Shown piece after piece: positions 1 to 5,987 of a DNA stretch of 31,022 nt; within the stretch, counting starts at the first letter, position 1, and each line of letters begins with the position of its first letter. Made by a program: the position numbers and the translations under genes. This DNA is from JASMHC01 sp964453855 (lineage in GTDB: Bacteria; Pseudomonadota; Alphaproteobacteria; Rhodobacterales; Rhodobacteraceae). Under the pieces are notes generated by a model, which saw only the letters and a list, made by a program, of their open reading frames with translations, made no database searches and was not told the origin of the DNA. The stretch covers positions 1 to 31,022 of the forward strand of contig CAYVRN010000035.1 in assembly GCA_964453855.1 (NCBI GenBank), read 5' to 3'.

Positions 1-226
1 CACGTTCCACGCCTTCGCCGAACGAGATTTTGCGAACAGTGAACGAACCGGCAATGCCTGTGCCGTTTTTACGGCTGATGCAAACGCCTTCGTACATCTG
101 AACACGCGAACGGGTGCCTTCGGTAACTTTGTAGCCGACACGAATGGTGTCACCTGCTTTGAAATCGGGGATGTCTTTCCCCAGGGCGGCAATCTGTTCC
201 GCCTCGATCTGTGCGATCAGGTTCAT
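1..226 (-). CDS. rplS: 50S ribosomal protein L19, partial (C-terminus off the left edge)
   Basis: The reverse strand from the ATG at 226 reads MNLIAQIEAEQIAAL, followed by an FKAGDTIRVGYKV segment and a QMYEGVCISRKNGTG segment, which is the diagnostic N-terminal half of bacterial L19. L19 sits at the 30S-50S interface. About 75 residues are visible and the rest lies beyond the left edge. A good Shine-Dalgarno (TAGGAG) lies 8-9 bases before the ATG. A small hairpin (TCGTGG, 5-nt loop, CCACGA at 248-264) sits in the leader. The gene belongs to the rpsP-rimM-trmD-rplS cluster, but here it is separated from trmD by a broken methyltransferase gene and a RidA gene plus a 266-bp spacer, so it may have its own promoter. 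Confidence 0.96.
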   Translation of the reverse strand, partial: MNLIAQIEAEQIAALGKDIPDFKAGDTIRVGYKVTEGTRSRVQMYEGVCISRKNGTGIAGSFTVRKISFGEGVER

Positions 227-492
227 CTGATACGCTCCTATATTTGCTCGTGGTTGTTCCACGAAGTGTTGATGCCGCCTCAGAACTCCTTGTCTTCGAT
301 CGGGTCCGCAAATGCGCCCGCAGGAGGGTCAGGTCGTCGTTACTTGCACCTTAGTGTCAGGCTGGCCGCGTTGAAGAAAACCGGATATGCCAAAACAAAA
401 AGGGTCCGCGGGCCGATTCCGGCTGCGAACGAGCGGTGTATAGGGGGGTTGGATCAAGGTAGCAAGGGAAAACAGGTCGAAATCCACCCACT

Positions 493-834
493 TTAATCGT
501 AGGCCGCATCCACGATAATCTCGACCTTCAGCACTTCGCGGGCCAGTTTGGCTTCGCCACACGCGCGGGCAGGGGCGTGACCTTCGGGGACCCATGCGTT
601 CCAAACCTCGTTCATGCCATCAAAGTCTTTCATGTCCGCCAGCCAGATGGTGGCGCGCAGCATTTTCTCGCGAGACGAACCGGCTTTGATCAGCAATTCT
701 TCCAGACGGCGTAGGCACTCTTTGGTTTGCTCTTGAATGGTGTCGCCTTCACCGACTTGGCCAGTGATATAGGCGACGCCATTGTGTTTGACGATTTTCG
801 AAGAGCGGACTCCGGTGTCGATGCGTTCGATCAT
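493..834 (-). CDS. RidA/YjgF/YER057c family protein
   Basis: A 113-residue protein starting MIERIDTG, with the family's usual features: an N-terminal strand with AYITGQVG, the QTKECLRRLEELL helix, the MLRATIWLADM strand, and a C-terminal PARACGEAKLAREVLKVEI segment carrying the Arg that binds the carboxylate of imine substrates in RidA proteins. The family (about 110-130 residues, trimeric) hydrolyses reactive enamine/imine intermediates from PLP enzymes, but many subgroups have other or unknown substrates, so the exact role is not assigned. The reading frame is open upstream to 1113, but the extra 93 residues are unlike the family and overlap the neighbouring gene. It follows the broken methyltransferase gene by 29 bases and precedes rplS. 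Confidence 0.88.
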   Translation of the reverse strand: MIERIDTGVRSSKIVKHNGVAYITGQVGEGDTIQEQTKECLRRLEELLIKAGSSREKMLRATIWLADMKDFDGMNEVWNAWVPEGHAPARACGEAKLAREVLKVEIIVDAAYD

Positions 835-863
835 GGGATATTCTTTCTGTTTATCAGAGCGGC

Positions 864-1334
864 TTAAATCCAGCGTCGGACTTTCGCGCGGTAGGATTCG
901 TAGTCTTTGCCAAACACCTGGCCAAGGTAACGTTCTTCGGGGGCGATCATCCAGCGGTCTAGCAAGATGACACCAACACCGGTAAGCCCCAGAAACCATA
1001 GCGATTGCGAAAATATCGTGATGCCTAGCGCTACGAGAACGGCACCAAGGTAATTCGGGTTGCGGCAGAGCGAGAATGCGCCAGATGTGATCAATTGGGT
1101 TGTCGGCGTTCACGGAAGGCTGGGTTGATCCGCGGCATCAAGGCTGGCTTTGGCCCAGTCGATCAGGCGGAATCCCAGAAAGATCACAAACAGGCCGGAT
1201 AAGATCGTTACAACATTTAGCCAGCCATCTGGTCGGGTGGGATAAATCACCTCGAGCACAATGCCGATGGCCAGCAGTGGAAACATCACAACATCGCTGA
1301 TTTTCCATGGATGGCTGTGTGCAGCTTCAGGCAT
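864..1334 (-). pseudogene. isoprenylcysteine carboxyl methyltransferase-like membrane protein, interrupted by in-frame TGA
   Basis: Two same-frame pieces together make one small membrane methyltransferase of the ICMT/PEMT-like type. The first (ATG at 1334) carries two hydrophobic segments and ends at a TGA at 1110-1112. The second resumes immediately and contains LITSGAFSLCRNPNYLG, the RNPxYLG signature, then two more membrane segments and the EERYLGQVFGKDYESY C-terminal motif. Sequence around the stop reads P-stop-TPTTQLITSG, where relatives typically have a short PG/P-rich link, so a single GGA-to-TGA change is a simple explanation. The start overlaps the trmD stop by 8 bases, as in an operon. 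Either it is a recent pseudogene or the TGA is a sequencing error in a draft assembly; restart from the TTG at 1094 is possible but would lack the first helices. Confidence 0.75.
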
Positions 1335-2112
1335 CGGAAATTCTCTCCCACATATCCGGACGGCGTTCTTGGGTGATCTTCTCGCTCATCTCGCGGCGCC
1401 ACTTTTCGACGTTGCCATGATGACCCGACATCAGGACGTCGGGGATTGATCGGCCCTTCCACTCAGCGGGACGGGTGTATTGGGGGTGCTCCAGAAGACC
1501 ATTGGCGTGGCTTTCTTCCTCGGTCGAGGCGTCGTTGCCAAGCACGCCGGGCAGCAGGCGGACGGTGGCGTCGATCATGGCTTGTGCGGCGATTTCACCG
1601 CCAGTCAGTACAAAATCGCCAAGACTGACTTCCTGAACGTTGTAGTGCTCAAGCACCCGTTCATCGACGCCTTCAAACCGGCCGCAAAGAAGTGTGATGC
1701 CCTCGCATTCCGACCACGCCCGCGCCATTGCCTGATTAAAGGGCTTGCCGCGAGGAGACAGGTAGACGATCGGCCAGTTGCCGCGTGTGTCCTGCATGGT
1801 TTCCTCAATCGCGGGTCCCACCACATCGGCGCGCAACACCATGCCCGCGCCGCCACCGGCAGGGGTGTCATCGACGTTTTTGTGTTTTCCAATCCCAAAG
1901 GGGCGCAGGTCGGTGGTTTCCAGCTGCCACTTGCCTTCGCGCAGGCCCTTGCCGGTCAGGCTTTCGCCCAGAACGCCCGGAAAAGCGTTGGGAAACAGTG
2001 TGATAATGCGGGCCGTCCAGACACCAGCCAGCTTTTTCTCGGACATCAGATCGCGCGGTTTCAAAGAAACCTGCACGGACTTGCGGCCAAAGGATTTGGG
2101 TGTGTCTGACAT
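1327..2112 (-). CDS. trmD: tRNA (guanine-N1-)-methyltransferase
   Basis: TrmD methylates G37 at N1 in tRNAs reading codons beginning with C or G, using S-adenosylmethionine, and prevents +1 frameshifting. The 261-residue product has WTARIITLFPNAFPG, the GGGAGMVLRADV loop, the trefoil-knot SAM site (LLCGRFEGVDERV, then SLGDFVLTGGE) and GLLEHPQYTRPAEWKG, with a linker carrying the catalytic Asp region. It has about 30 extra N-terminal residues before WTARI. I keep this start because its ATG overlaps the rimM stop as TGATG, which suggests translational coupling. It lies downstream of rimM and upstream of the interrupted methyltransferase gene. Confidence 0.97.
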   Translation of the reverse strand: MSDTPKSFGRKSVQVSLKPRDLMSEKKLAGVWTARIITLFPNAFPGVLGESLTGKGLREGKWQLETTDLRPFGIGKHKNVDDTPAGGGAGMVLRADVVGPAIEETMQDTRGNWPIVYLSPRGKPFNQAMARAWSECEGITLLCGRFEGVDERVLEHYNVQEVSLGDFVLTGGEIAAQAMIDATVRLLPGVLGNDASTEEESHANGLLEHPQYTRPAEWKGRSIPDVLMSGHHGNVEKWRREMSEKITQERRPDMWERISDA

Positions 2113-2615
2113 CAGAACAGCCCTTCGGGCGGGTCAGCCACGATCCGGCCGGCGGTTAGATCGACGGTTGGAACGATTTCCAGCGTAAAGGGCACCAGCA
2201 CCGAACCCGAGTTGCCCGCTGAGGTGATTTCCAGAATGTCGCCCGCGCCGTGGTTCATCACGGCCTTGATGCGCCCCAGAAGCGTGCCGCCGGTATCATA
2301 GACCTCAAGCCCGATTAGATCGGTATGATAAAACTCGTCATCCGGCAGTTCCGGCAGTTTCTCTCGTTCGGCGAAAAGTTTGACGCCTTTCAGAGCGTCT
2401 GCTTCTTCCTTGGTTTTGACACCCCCCAGACGTGCGGCAAAGCCGTTGTTGATGGGGCGGGTCAGGGTCACCGAGAATATCTGGGTGCCGTCTTCGTTCG
2501 ACAGCGGCGCATAGTCGGCGATCGCAGTGGGGTCTGCGGTAAAGCTTTTCAGGCGTACTTCGCCTTGAACGCCGAATGCTCCGGCTATGGTTCCGACACA
2601 GATGAGATCAGACAT
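2112..2615 (-). CDS. rimM: ribosome maturation factor RimM
   Basis: RimM binds S19 and helps assemble the 30S head. The sequence shows the N-terminal barrel beginning MSDLICVGTIAGAFGVQGEV, with the family's G-x-hGxxGEV motif, and a C-terminal PRC-barrel with FYHTDLIGLEVYDTGG and a VLVPFT segment. The length is 167 residues from the ATG at 2615. Two ATG codons lie further upstream, but the 2615 start overlaps the stop of the preceding small ORF as TGATG, exactly as rimM itself overlaps trmD, so I prefer it. Confidence 0.96.
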   Translation of the reverse strand: MSDLICVGTIAGAFGVQGEVRLKSFTADPTAIADYAPLSNEDGTQIFSVTLTRPINNGFAARLGGVKTKEEADALKGVKLFAEREKLPELPDDEFYHTDLIGLEVYDTGGTLLGRIKAVMNHGAGDILEITSAGNSGSVLVPFTLEIVPTVDLTAGRIVADPPEGLF

Positions 2616-2755
2616 CATCGCGCTCCGATGCAAATTCCGCTTTTAACATGACCACCGCGATCCAGACAGGTATCGGCCATGATGTTCCGTTCATAAAGAA
2701 CGCCAGCGATAAAGGCAAAAAGCAACAGGAAAATCAGACGGATAAGACGGAACAC
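2615..2755 (-). CDS. small single-pass membrane protein of 46 residues, GTG start
   Basis: This small gene has a GTG start at 2755. Its product begins VFRLIRLIFLLLFAFIAGVL, one basic-flanked transmembrane helix (residues about 7-20), followed by a short polar tail with two cysteines (MADTC, then SGICIG). An in-frame TAG just upstream leaves GTG as the only plausible start. A GGGA sequence 9 bases before it could be a ribosome site. Its TGA overlaps the rimM ATG as TGATG, the same arrangement as rimM-trmD, and it begins just after the rpsP terminator, so it would be the first cistron made by readthrough or from a promoter in that interval. No function is recognised; coding status rests on context, hydrophobic pattern and tight junctions. 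Confidence 0.72.
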   Translation of the reverse strand: MFRLIRLIFLLLFAFIAGVLYERNIMADTCLDRGGHVKSGICIGAR

Positions 2756-2767
2756 AAGCTAATTTCC

Positions 2768-2803
2768 CAAAAAGGAAAAGGGGCCGCTGGTTTGCGGCCC
2801 CTT
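2768..2803 (-). terminator. Rho-independent terminator after rpsP
   Basis: On the minus strand the stem AAGGGGCCGC / GCGGCCCCTT (10 bp, 6-nt loop) is followed by a TTTTCCTTTTT tract, 12 bases after the rpsP stop. It separates rpsP from the small ORF-rimM-trmD genes and would lower their expression relative to the ribosomal protein, a polarity known for rpsP-trmD operons in other bacteria. Confidence 0.88.
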
Positions 2804-2815
2804 GGCTGGCAGGAT

Positions 2816-3205
2816 TTACTCTTCTGCGGCAGCTTCTTCAGCCGGTGCAGCTGCGGCTTCTGCCGCTTCGGCTGCCTTGGCGGCTTTTTCTTCTGCACGC
2901 TCAACGGCTTTCTTGCCGGGAGTGCCTTTTTTCGGGTTGTTGCGCTCTTTCTTCTCGGAAAGACCGGCAGCTTCCAACATGCGTGCAACGCGGTCGGTGA
3001 CCTGTGCACCTTCGCCCAGCCAGTACTGAACGCGCTCGACGTTCATTTTTACGCGCTCTTCGCTGTCTTTTGCCAGCAGCGGGTTGTAGGTGCCGAGCTT
3101 CTCGATGAAGCGGCCGTCACGTGGCATGCGGCTGTCCGCTGCAACGATGCTGTAGAAGGGGCGCTTTTTGCTGCCGCCACGGGCAAGACGGATTTTGATA
3201 GCCAT
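2816..3205 (-). CDS. rpsP: 30S ribosomal protein S16
   Basis: S16 is an early 30S assembly protein contacting 16S rRNA. The 129-residue product begins MAIKIRLARGGSKKRPFYSI and contains DGRFIEKLGTYNP and RVQYWLGEGAQVTDRVARML, all hallmark segments. The conserved core is about 80 residues; the rest is a low-complexity Ala/Glu/Lys tail (AEEKAAKAAEAAEA and similar), a type of extension seen in alphaproteobacterial S16. The ATG is preceded by AAGGAGAAA. It is followed immediately by a strong terminator and lies 57 bases downstream of the chorismate mutase gene. Confidence 0.98.
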   Translation of the reverse strand: MAIKIRLARGGSKKRPFYSIVAADSRMPRDGRFIEKLGTYNPLLAKDSEERVKMNVERVQYWLGEGAQVTDRVARMLEAAGLSEKKERNNPKKGTPGKKAVERAEEKAAKAAEAAEAAAAPAEEAAAEE

Positions 3206-3262
3206 TTGAATTTCTCCTTGGGTTGGCTGTGTTCGGCGGGCGATGCCTGCCTTACATCCTTG

Positions 3263-3559
3263 TTAAGATTGATGTTTCTTGTGGTGTTGAATAACTTCCT
3301 GAATCACGAAATTCAGGAATTTCTTGGCGAATTCAGGGTCAAGGTCCGCATCGCGGGCCAGATCTTGCAAACGCGCAATCTGCTTTTCTTCCCGCGCCGG
3401 ATCGGACGGAGGAAGGGTGTGTTCGGCTTTCAGTTTGCCCACCGCCTGCGTATGCTTGAAGCGTTCGGCAAGCGTATAGACAAGCACCGCATCCAGACGG
3501 TCGATGCTTTCGCGGTGTTCTTTCAGGATGTCCGCAGCGCGGGTCACGTTATCAGTCAA
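3263..3559 (-). CDS. chorismate mutase, AroQ class
   Basis: A 98-residue all-helical protein of the monofunctional AroQ type, converting chorismate to prephenate for Phe/Tyr synthesis. Residues lining up with the E. coli P-protein mutase active site are visible: Arg16 (EHRESIDRLD), Arg33 (LAER), Lys42 (VGKLK), Arg56 and Glu57 (DPAREEKQ), and Gln residues in the last helix (VIQEVIQHH). The start is TTG at 3559, chosen because AAAGGAG lies 6 bases upstream; a GTG four codons later is the alternative. The 5' end overlaps the preceding acetyltransferase gene by 8 bases, implying co-transcription with the GNAT array and rpsP. Confidence 0.88.
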   Translation of the reverse strand: MTDNVTRAADILKEHRESIDRLDAVLVYTLAERFKHTQAVGKLKAEHTLPPSDPAREEKQIARLQDLARDADLDPEFAKKFLNFVIQEVIQHHKKHQS

Positions 3560-4157
3560 CGGGCACTCCTTTCATTTTGAAAAGCGGGTCAGCGTAATGG
3601 GCGATTTCCATGGCGATACCGTCCTCGATCTGGCTTGAGGCCAGTTGGCTTGGCGAAGGGTGGCGGTAGCACACATCGTGGCCATCAACGCTGGGGGCAG
3701 TTTTGTCTTTGACGGCCCCAAGGCGTTCTGCCAGCCGGATCGCTTCCAGGTGCTTTGGATCGACATAGGAAACAGCACCGTCCCAACCCAGTTCGTTGTA
3801 CAGATACAGCCGAACACGATCGGTGGCTTCAAGGGCATAGCCTTTGCCACCCTGACCGGGCCAGATGATCCAGGCGATTTCTTTTTCAGGCCATTGCGCA
3901 GGGAACCAGCCGCCCGCCATGCCGACGGTTTCGTCTGTGTCCTTTAGGTGGATCATCCACATGCCATAGCCGCGGATTTCCCAGTGACCGATTTCAGCGG
4001 CGTATAGCATCCACGACTCGTACGGGTTCAATGGTCCACCCATGAAGCGCGAACGATAGCTTGCGAAAGTGGCTTTGAAGTTCGGATAATCGTCAGGCTC
4101 GGGTCCGCGCAGGACCAGACGCTTGGTTTCCAGAACTGGGATGTTTTGATGACCCAT
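3552..4157 (-). CDS. GNAT acetyltransferase, RimJ/RimL-like (array member 1)
   Basis: A 201-residue protein with the Acetyltransf_3 pattern: an N-terminal LETKRLVLRGPEPDDYP strand-helix, a central GYGMWMIHLKDTDETVGMAGGW sheet, the WPEKEIAWIIWPGQGGKGYA acetyl-CoA loop and an AIRLAERLGA helix near the end. Relatives acetylate N-termini or small amines; the substrate here is unknown. It is the last of four adjacent paralogues and has a C-terminal extension of about 30 residues that the others lack. The start overlaps the stop of the preceding gene as TGATG. Its tail overlaps the chorismate mutase start. Confidence 0.9.
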   Translation of the reverse strand: MGHQNIPVLETKRLVLRGPEPDDYPNFKATFASYRSRFMGGPLNPYESWMLYAAEIGHWEIRGYGMWMIHLKDTDETVGMAGGWFPAQWPEKEIAWIIWPGQGGKGYALEATDRVRLYLYNELGWDGAVSYVDPKHLEAIRLAERLGAVKDKTAPSVDGHDVCYRHPSPSQLASSQIEDGIAMEIAHYADPLFKMKGVPVD

Positions 4158-4693
4158 CAGAGTGCCCCCGTCGGTTTCGGGTGGCGATAGACGAGGCAGG
4201 GTTCGTCGCTGTCGTCGAAGTCTGGCGTGGCCGCTTCGGGGTCAAGCGTAGCGCCCAAACGTTCGGCCAGCGCGATCGAGCGGGAGTTCGAGGCGTCGAT
4301 GTAGCTGACGGCGGTGTCCCAGCCGAGTGTGTTGAAGGCATAGTCGCGCGCCGCAGAGGCGGCTTCAAATGCGATGCCTTTGCCTTCGGCTTCGGCGTCC
4401 CAGATCGACCAGCCAAGCTCGGGCTCGGGCCAAGTGATCGGGTTCCATGGGCCGATGGCGCCCAGAGATTTGCCCGTGGCTTTGTCTTCGACGACAAAAA
4501 GGCCATAGCCGCGCAGGAACCACATGCCTGCGATCCGCGAGAAGACGCGCCACGCATCCAGACGGTTCATGTTGCCCGCGCCAATGTTCTTCGATCTTGG
4601 GGTCGCCAAGAACGCAGCGCACGCTTCGAAATCATCCATGCAAGGCGCGCGCAGGATCAGGCGGTCTGTTTCGATGCGAATATCAGAGGTCAT
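4157..4693 (-). CDS. GNAT acetyltransferase, RimJ/RimL-like (array member 2)
   Basis: A 178-residue protein with IETDRLILRAP at the N-terminus, FLRGYGLFVVEDKATGKSLG in the central sheet, WPEPELGWSIWDAEAEGKGI in the cofactor-binding region and SRSIALAERLGATLD as the late helix. It clearly resembles its neighbours on both sides, so it belongs to a locally duplicated family. It ends VYRHPKP, the YRHP tail shared with members 1 and 4. Start ATG overlaps the TGA of member 3 by four bases. No substrate can be inferred from sequence. Confidence 0.92.
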   Translation of the reverse strand: MTSDIRIETDRLILRAPCMDDFEACAAFLATPRSKNIGAGNMNRLDAWRVFSRIAGMWFLRGYGLFVVEDKATGKSLGAIGPWNPITWPEPELGWSIWDAEAEGKGIAFEAASAARDYAFNTLGWDTAVSYIDASNSRSIALAERLGATLDPEAATPDFDDSDEPCLVYRHPKPTGAL

Positions 4694-5241
4694 GCGTAGG
4701 CCTCCATTCCACCGTCGGTGACGTCTGAGGGCGCGAGGTGACGCCAGATGTTCATCGGGCCGAATTCTGGGTGGTCAAATACGCCGTCAAGCGAGCAGCC
4801 CATGCGTTTGGCCAAGGCTTCCGAACGGGTGTTGCCGGCGACCGTCAGGCTGATCACCGTGTTCCAGCCCATGATGTCATAGGCGTAAGATCGGGCGGCG
4901 ACTGCGGCTTCATGCGCGTAGCCCTTGCCTTCGGCGGCATCAAAGACCGACCAGCCGATTTCCGGCTCGGGCCAGTCTTCGGGGAAGAAGAGACCGACAA
5001 CGCCCATCGGTTGCCCGCTGGACTTTTCTTCGAGCATCCACCGGCCATAGCCGCGTAGGTGCCAGTGTCCGATCAGATCGCACATCCGCGAAAAGGCGCG
5101 GGCGCGGTTGTAGGGGCCACCAACGCCAGCCGAACGCGGCGATGCGCAGAAAGCAGCGTAGGCCTCGAAGTCCTCGGCTTTTGGTGCGCGCAAGATCAGG
5201 CGGTCGGTTTCCAGCGTTGGGATTGTGACGGTTGTTGTCAT
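4690..5241 (-). CDS. GNAT acetyltransferase, RimJ/RimL-like (array member 3)
   Basis: A 183-residue protein beginning MTTTVTIPTLETDRLILRAP. It has HLRGYGRWMLEEKSSGQPMG, WPEPEIGWSVFDAAEGKGYA and TRSEALAKRMGC, matching the other three paralogues. The frame runs open into the run of Ns upstream, but the ATG at 5241 is the natural start: in the duplicate copy of this sequence beyond the gap the same ATG overlaps the stop of member 4 as ATGA. The gene is therefore complete, and the gap lies just outside it. Confidence 0.92.
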   Translation of the reverse strand: MTTTVTIPTLETDRLILRAPKAEDFEAYAAFCASPRSAGVGGPYNRARAFSRMCDLIGHWHLRGYGRWMLEEKSSGQPMGVVGLFFPEDWPEPEIGWSVFDAAEGKGYAHEAAVAARSYAYDIMGWNTVISLTVAGNTRSEALAKRMGCSLDGVFDHPEFGPMNIWRHLAPSDVTDGGMEAYA

Positions 5242-5252
5242 GCCAGCACCTC

Positions 5253-5352
5253 NNNNNNNNNNNNNNNNNNNNNNNNNNNNNNNNNNNNNNNNNNNNNNNN
5301 NNNNNNNNNNNNNNNNNNNNNNNNNNNNNNNNNNNNNNNNNNNNNNNNNNNN
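5253..5352. other. assembly gap of 100 Ns, probably a false gap
   Basis: Exactly 100 Ns. The 46 bases before the gap (5207-5252) are identical to the 46 bases after it (5353-5398). This is the pattern left when two contigs with a short unmerged overlap are joined by a fixed-size gap. If the two copies are collapsed, array members 4 and 3 join with a 4-base ATGA overlap and no sequence is missing. Confidence 0.9.
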
Positions 5353-5383
5353 GTTTCCAGCGTTGGGATTGTGACGGTTGTTG

Positions 5384-5914
5384 TCATGCCAGCACCTCGG
5401 ACGGGGCGGGGTGGCGATAAAGCATGTCTTCGCCCATGTAGACGTTCTGGTAGGTGCGCTCGTATGTGGCACCCAAGCGTTCAGCCAGTTTGACAGACCG
5501 TTCGTTTCCCGGAACGATGTTCGAGGTTAGCGTGTCAAAGCCCAGATCGGTGTAGGCCCATTTGCGGGCGGCAGTGGCGGCTTCAAAGGCGATGCCTTTG
5601 CCTTCGTGTCCTTCAAACACAGCCCAGCCGATTTCCGGTTCGGGCCAACCCTCGGGGTTCCAGATGCCGCAAAGACCGATGGCGTCGTCAGTGCTTTTGT
5701 CGGCGATGACGAAATAGCCGTAGCTGTGGATATGCCAGTGGCCGACGTTCAGCGCAAACCAGCGCCATGAGTCGCCGCGGTTGTCATAATGTCCGAACAG
5801 TTCCGCACGCTCTTTGTCCATCAGAAACGCAATCACGGCCTCGGCGTCGCGGGTCTGCGGACCACGCAAGCGCAGGCGTTCGGTTTCAAGAACAGGGGCG
5901 GCGGTGAGGGTCAC
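5384..5914 (-). CDS. GNAT acetyltransferase, RimJ/RimL-like (array member 4)
   Basis: About 176 residues from a GTG at 5914 (VTLTAAPVLETERLRLRGPQ). It contains IHSYGYFVIADKSTDDAIG, WPEPEIGWAVFEGHEGKGIA and the NERSVKLAERLGATYERT helix, and ends with DMLYRHPAPSEVLA. An open frame extends to 6010 but the additional residues are unlike the family and would overlap the end of ffh. GAAAGGG lies about 11 bases before the GTG. This is the first of the array to be transcribed, 73 bases after the ffh stop. Its stop overlaps the start codon of member 3 once the artificial gap is removed. Confidence 0.88.
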   Translation of the reverse strand: MTLTAAPVLETERLRLRGPQTRDAEAVIAFLMDKERAELFGHYDNRGDSWRWFALNVGHWHIHSYGYFVIADKSTDDAIGLCGIWNPEGWPEPEIGWAVFEGHEGKGIAFEAATAARKWAYTDLGFDTLTSNIVPGNERSVKLAERLGATYERTYQNVYMGEDMLYRHPAPSEVLA

Positions 5915-5987
5915 GGCTGGTGCATCCCTTTCAGCGTCGCGCCGTAGGAAACCGGTGCATTTGAGTATTTGGACCAAGAAGAAGCCA

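Noticed and set aside
1092..1113. selenocysteine or programmed readthrough at the TGA in the methyltransferase-like gene
   Set aside because: There is no expected Sec position in this family, no obvious downstream stem-loop of SECIS type, and a simple base change explains it.
2648..3580. 310-residue plus-strand frame over rpsP and chorismate mutase
   Set aside because: It is antisense to two well-identified genes, is Phe/Cys-rich in a way typical of reversed GC-rich coding sequence, and has no recognisable motif or ribosome site.
4690..5472. 260-residue frame spanning the N gap
   Set aside because: It translates through the 100 Ns and joins two copies of the same 46-bp sequence; the true gene starts at 5241.
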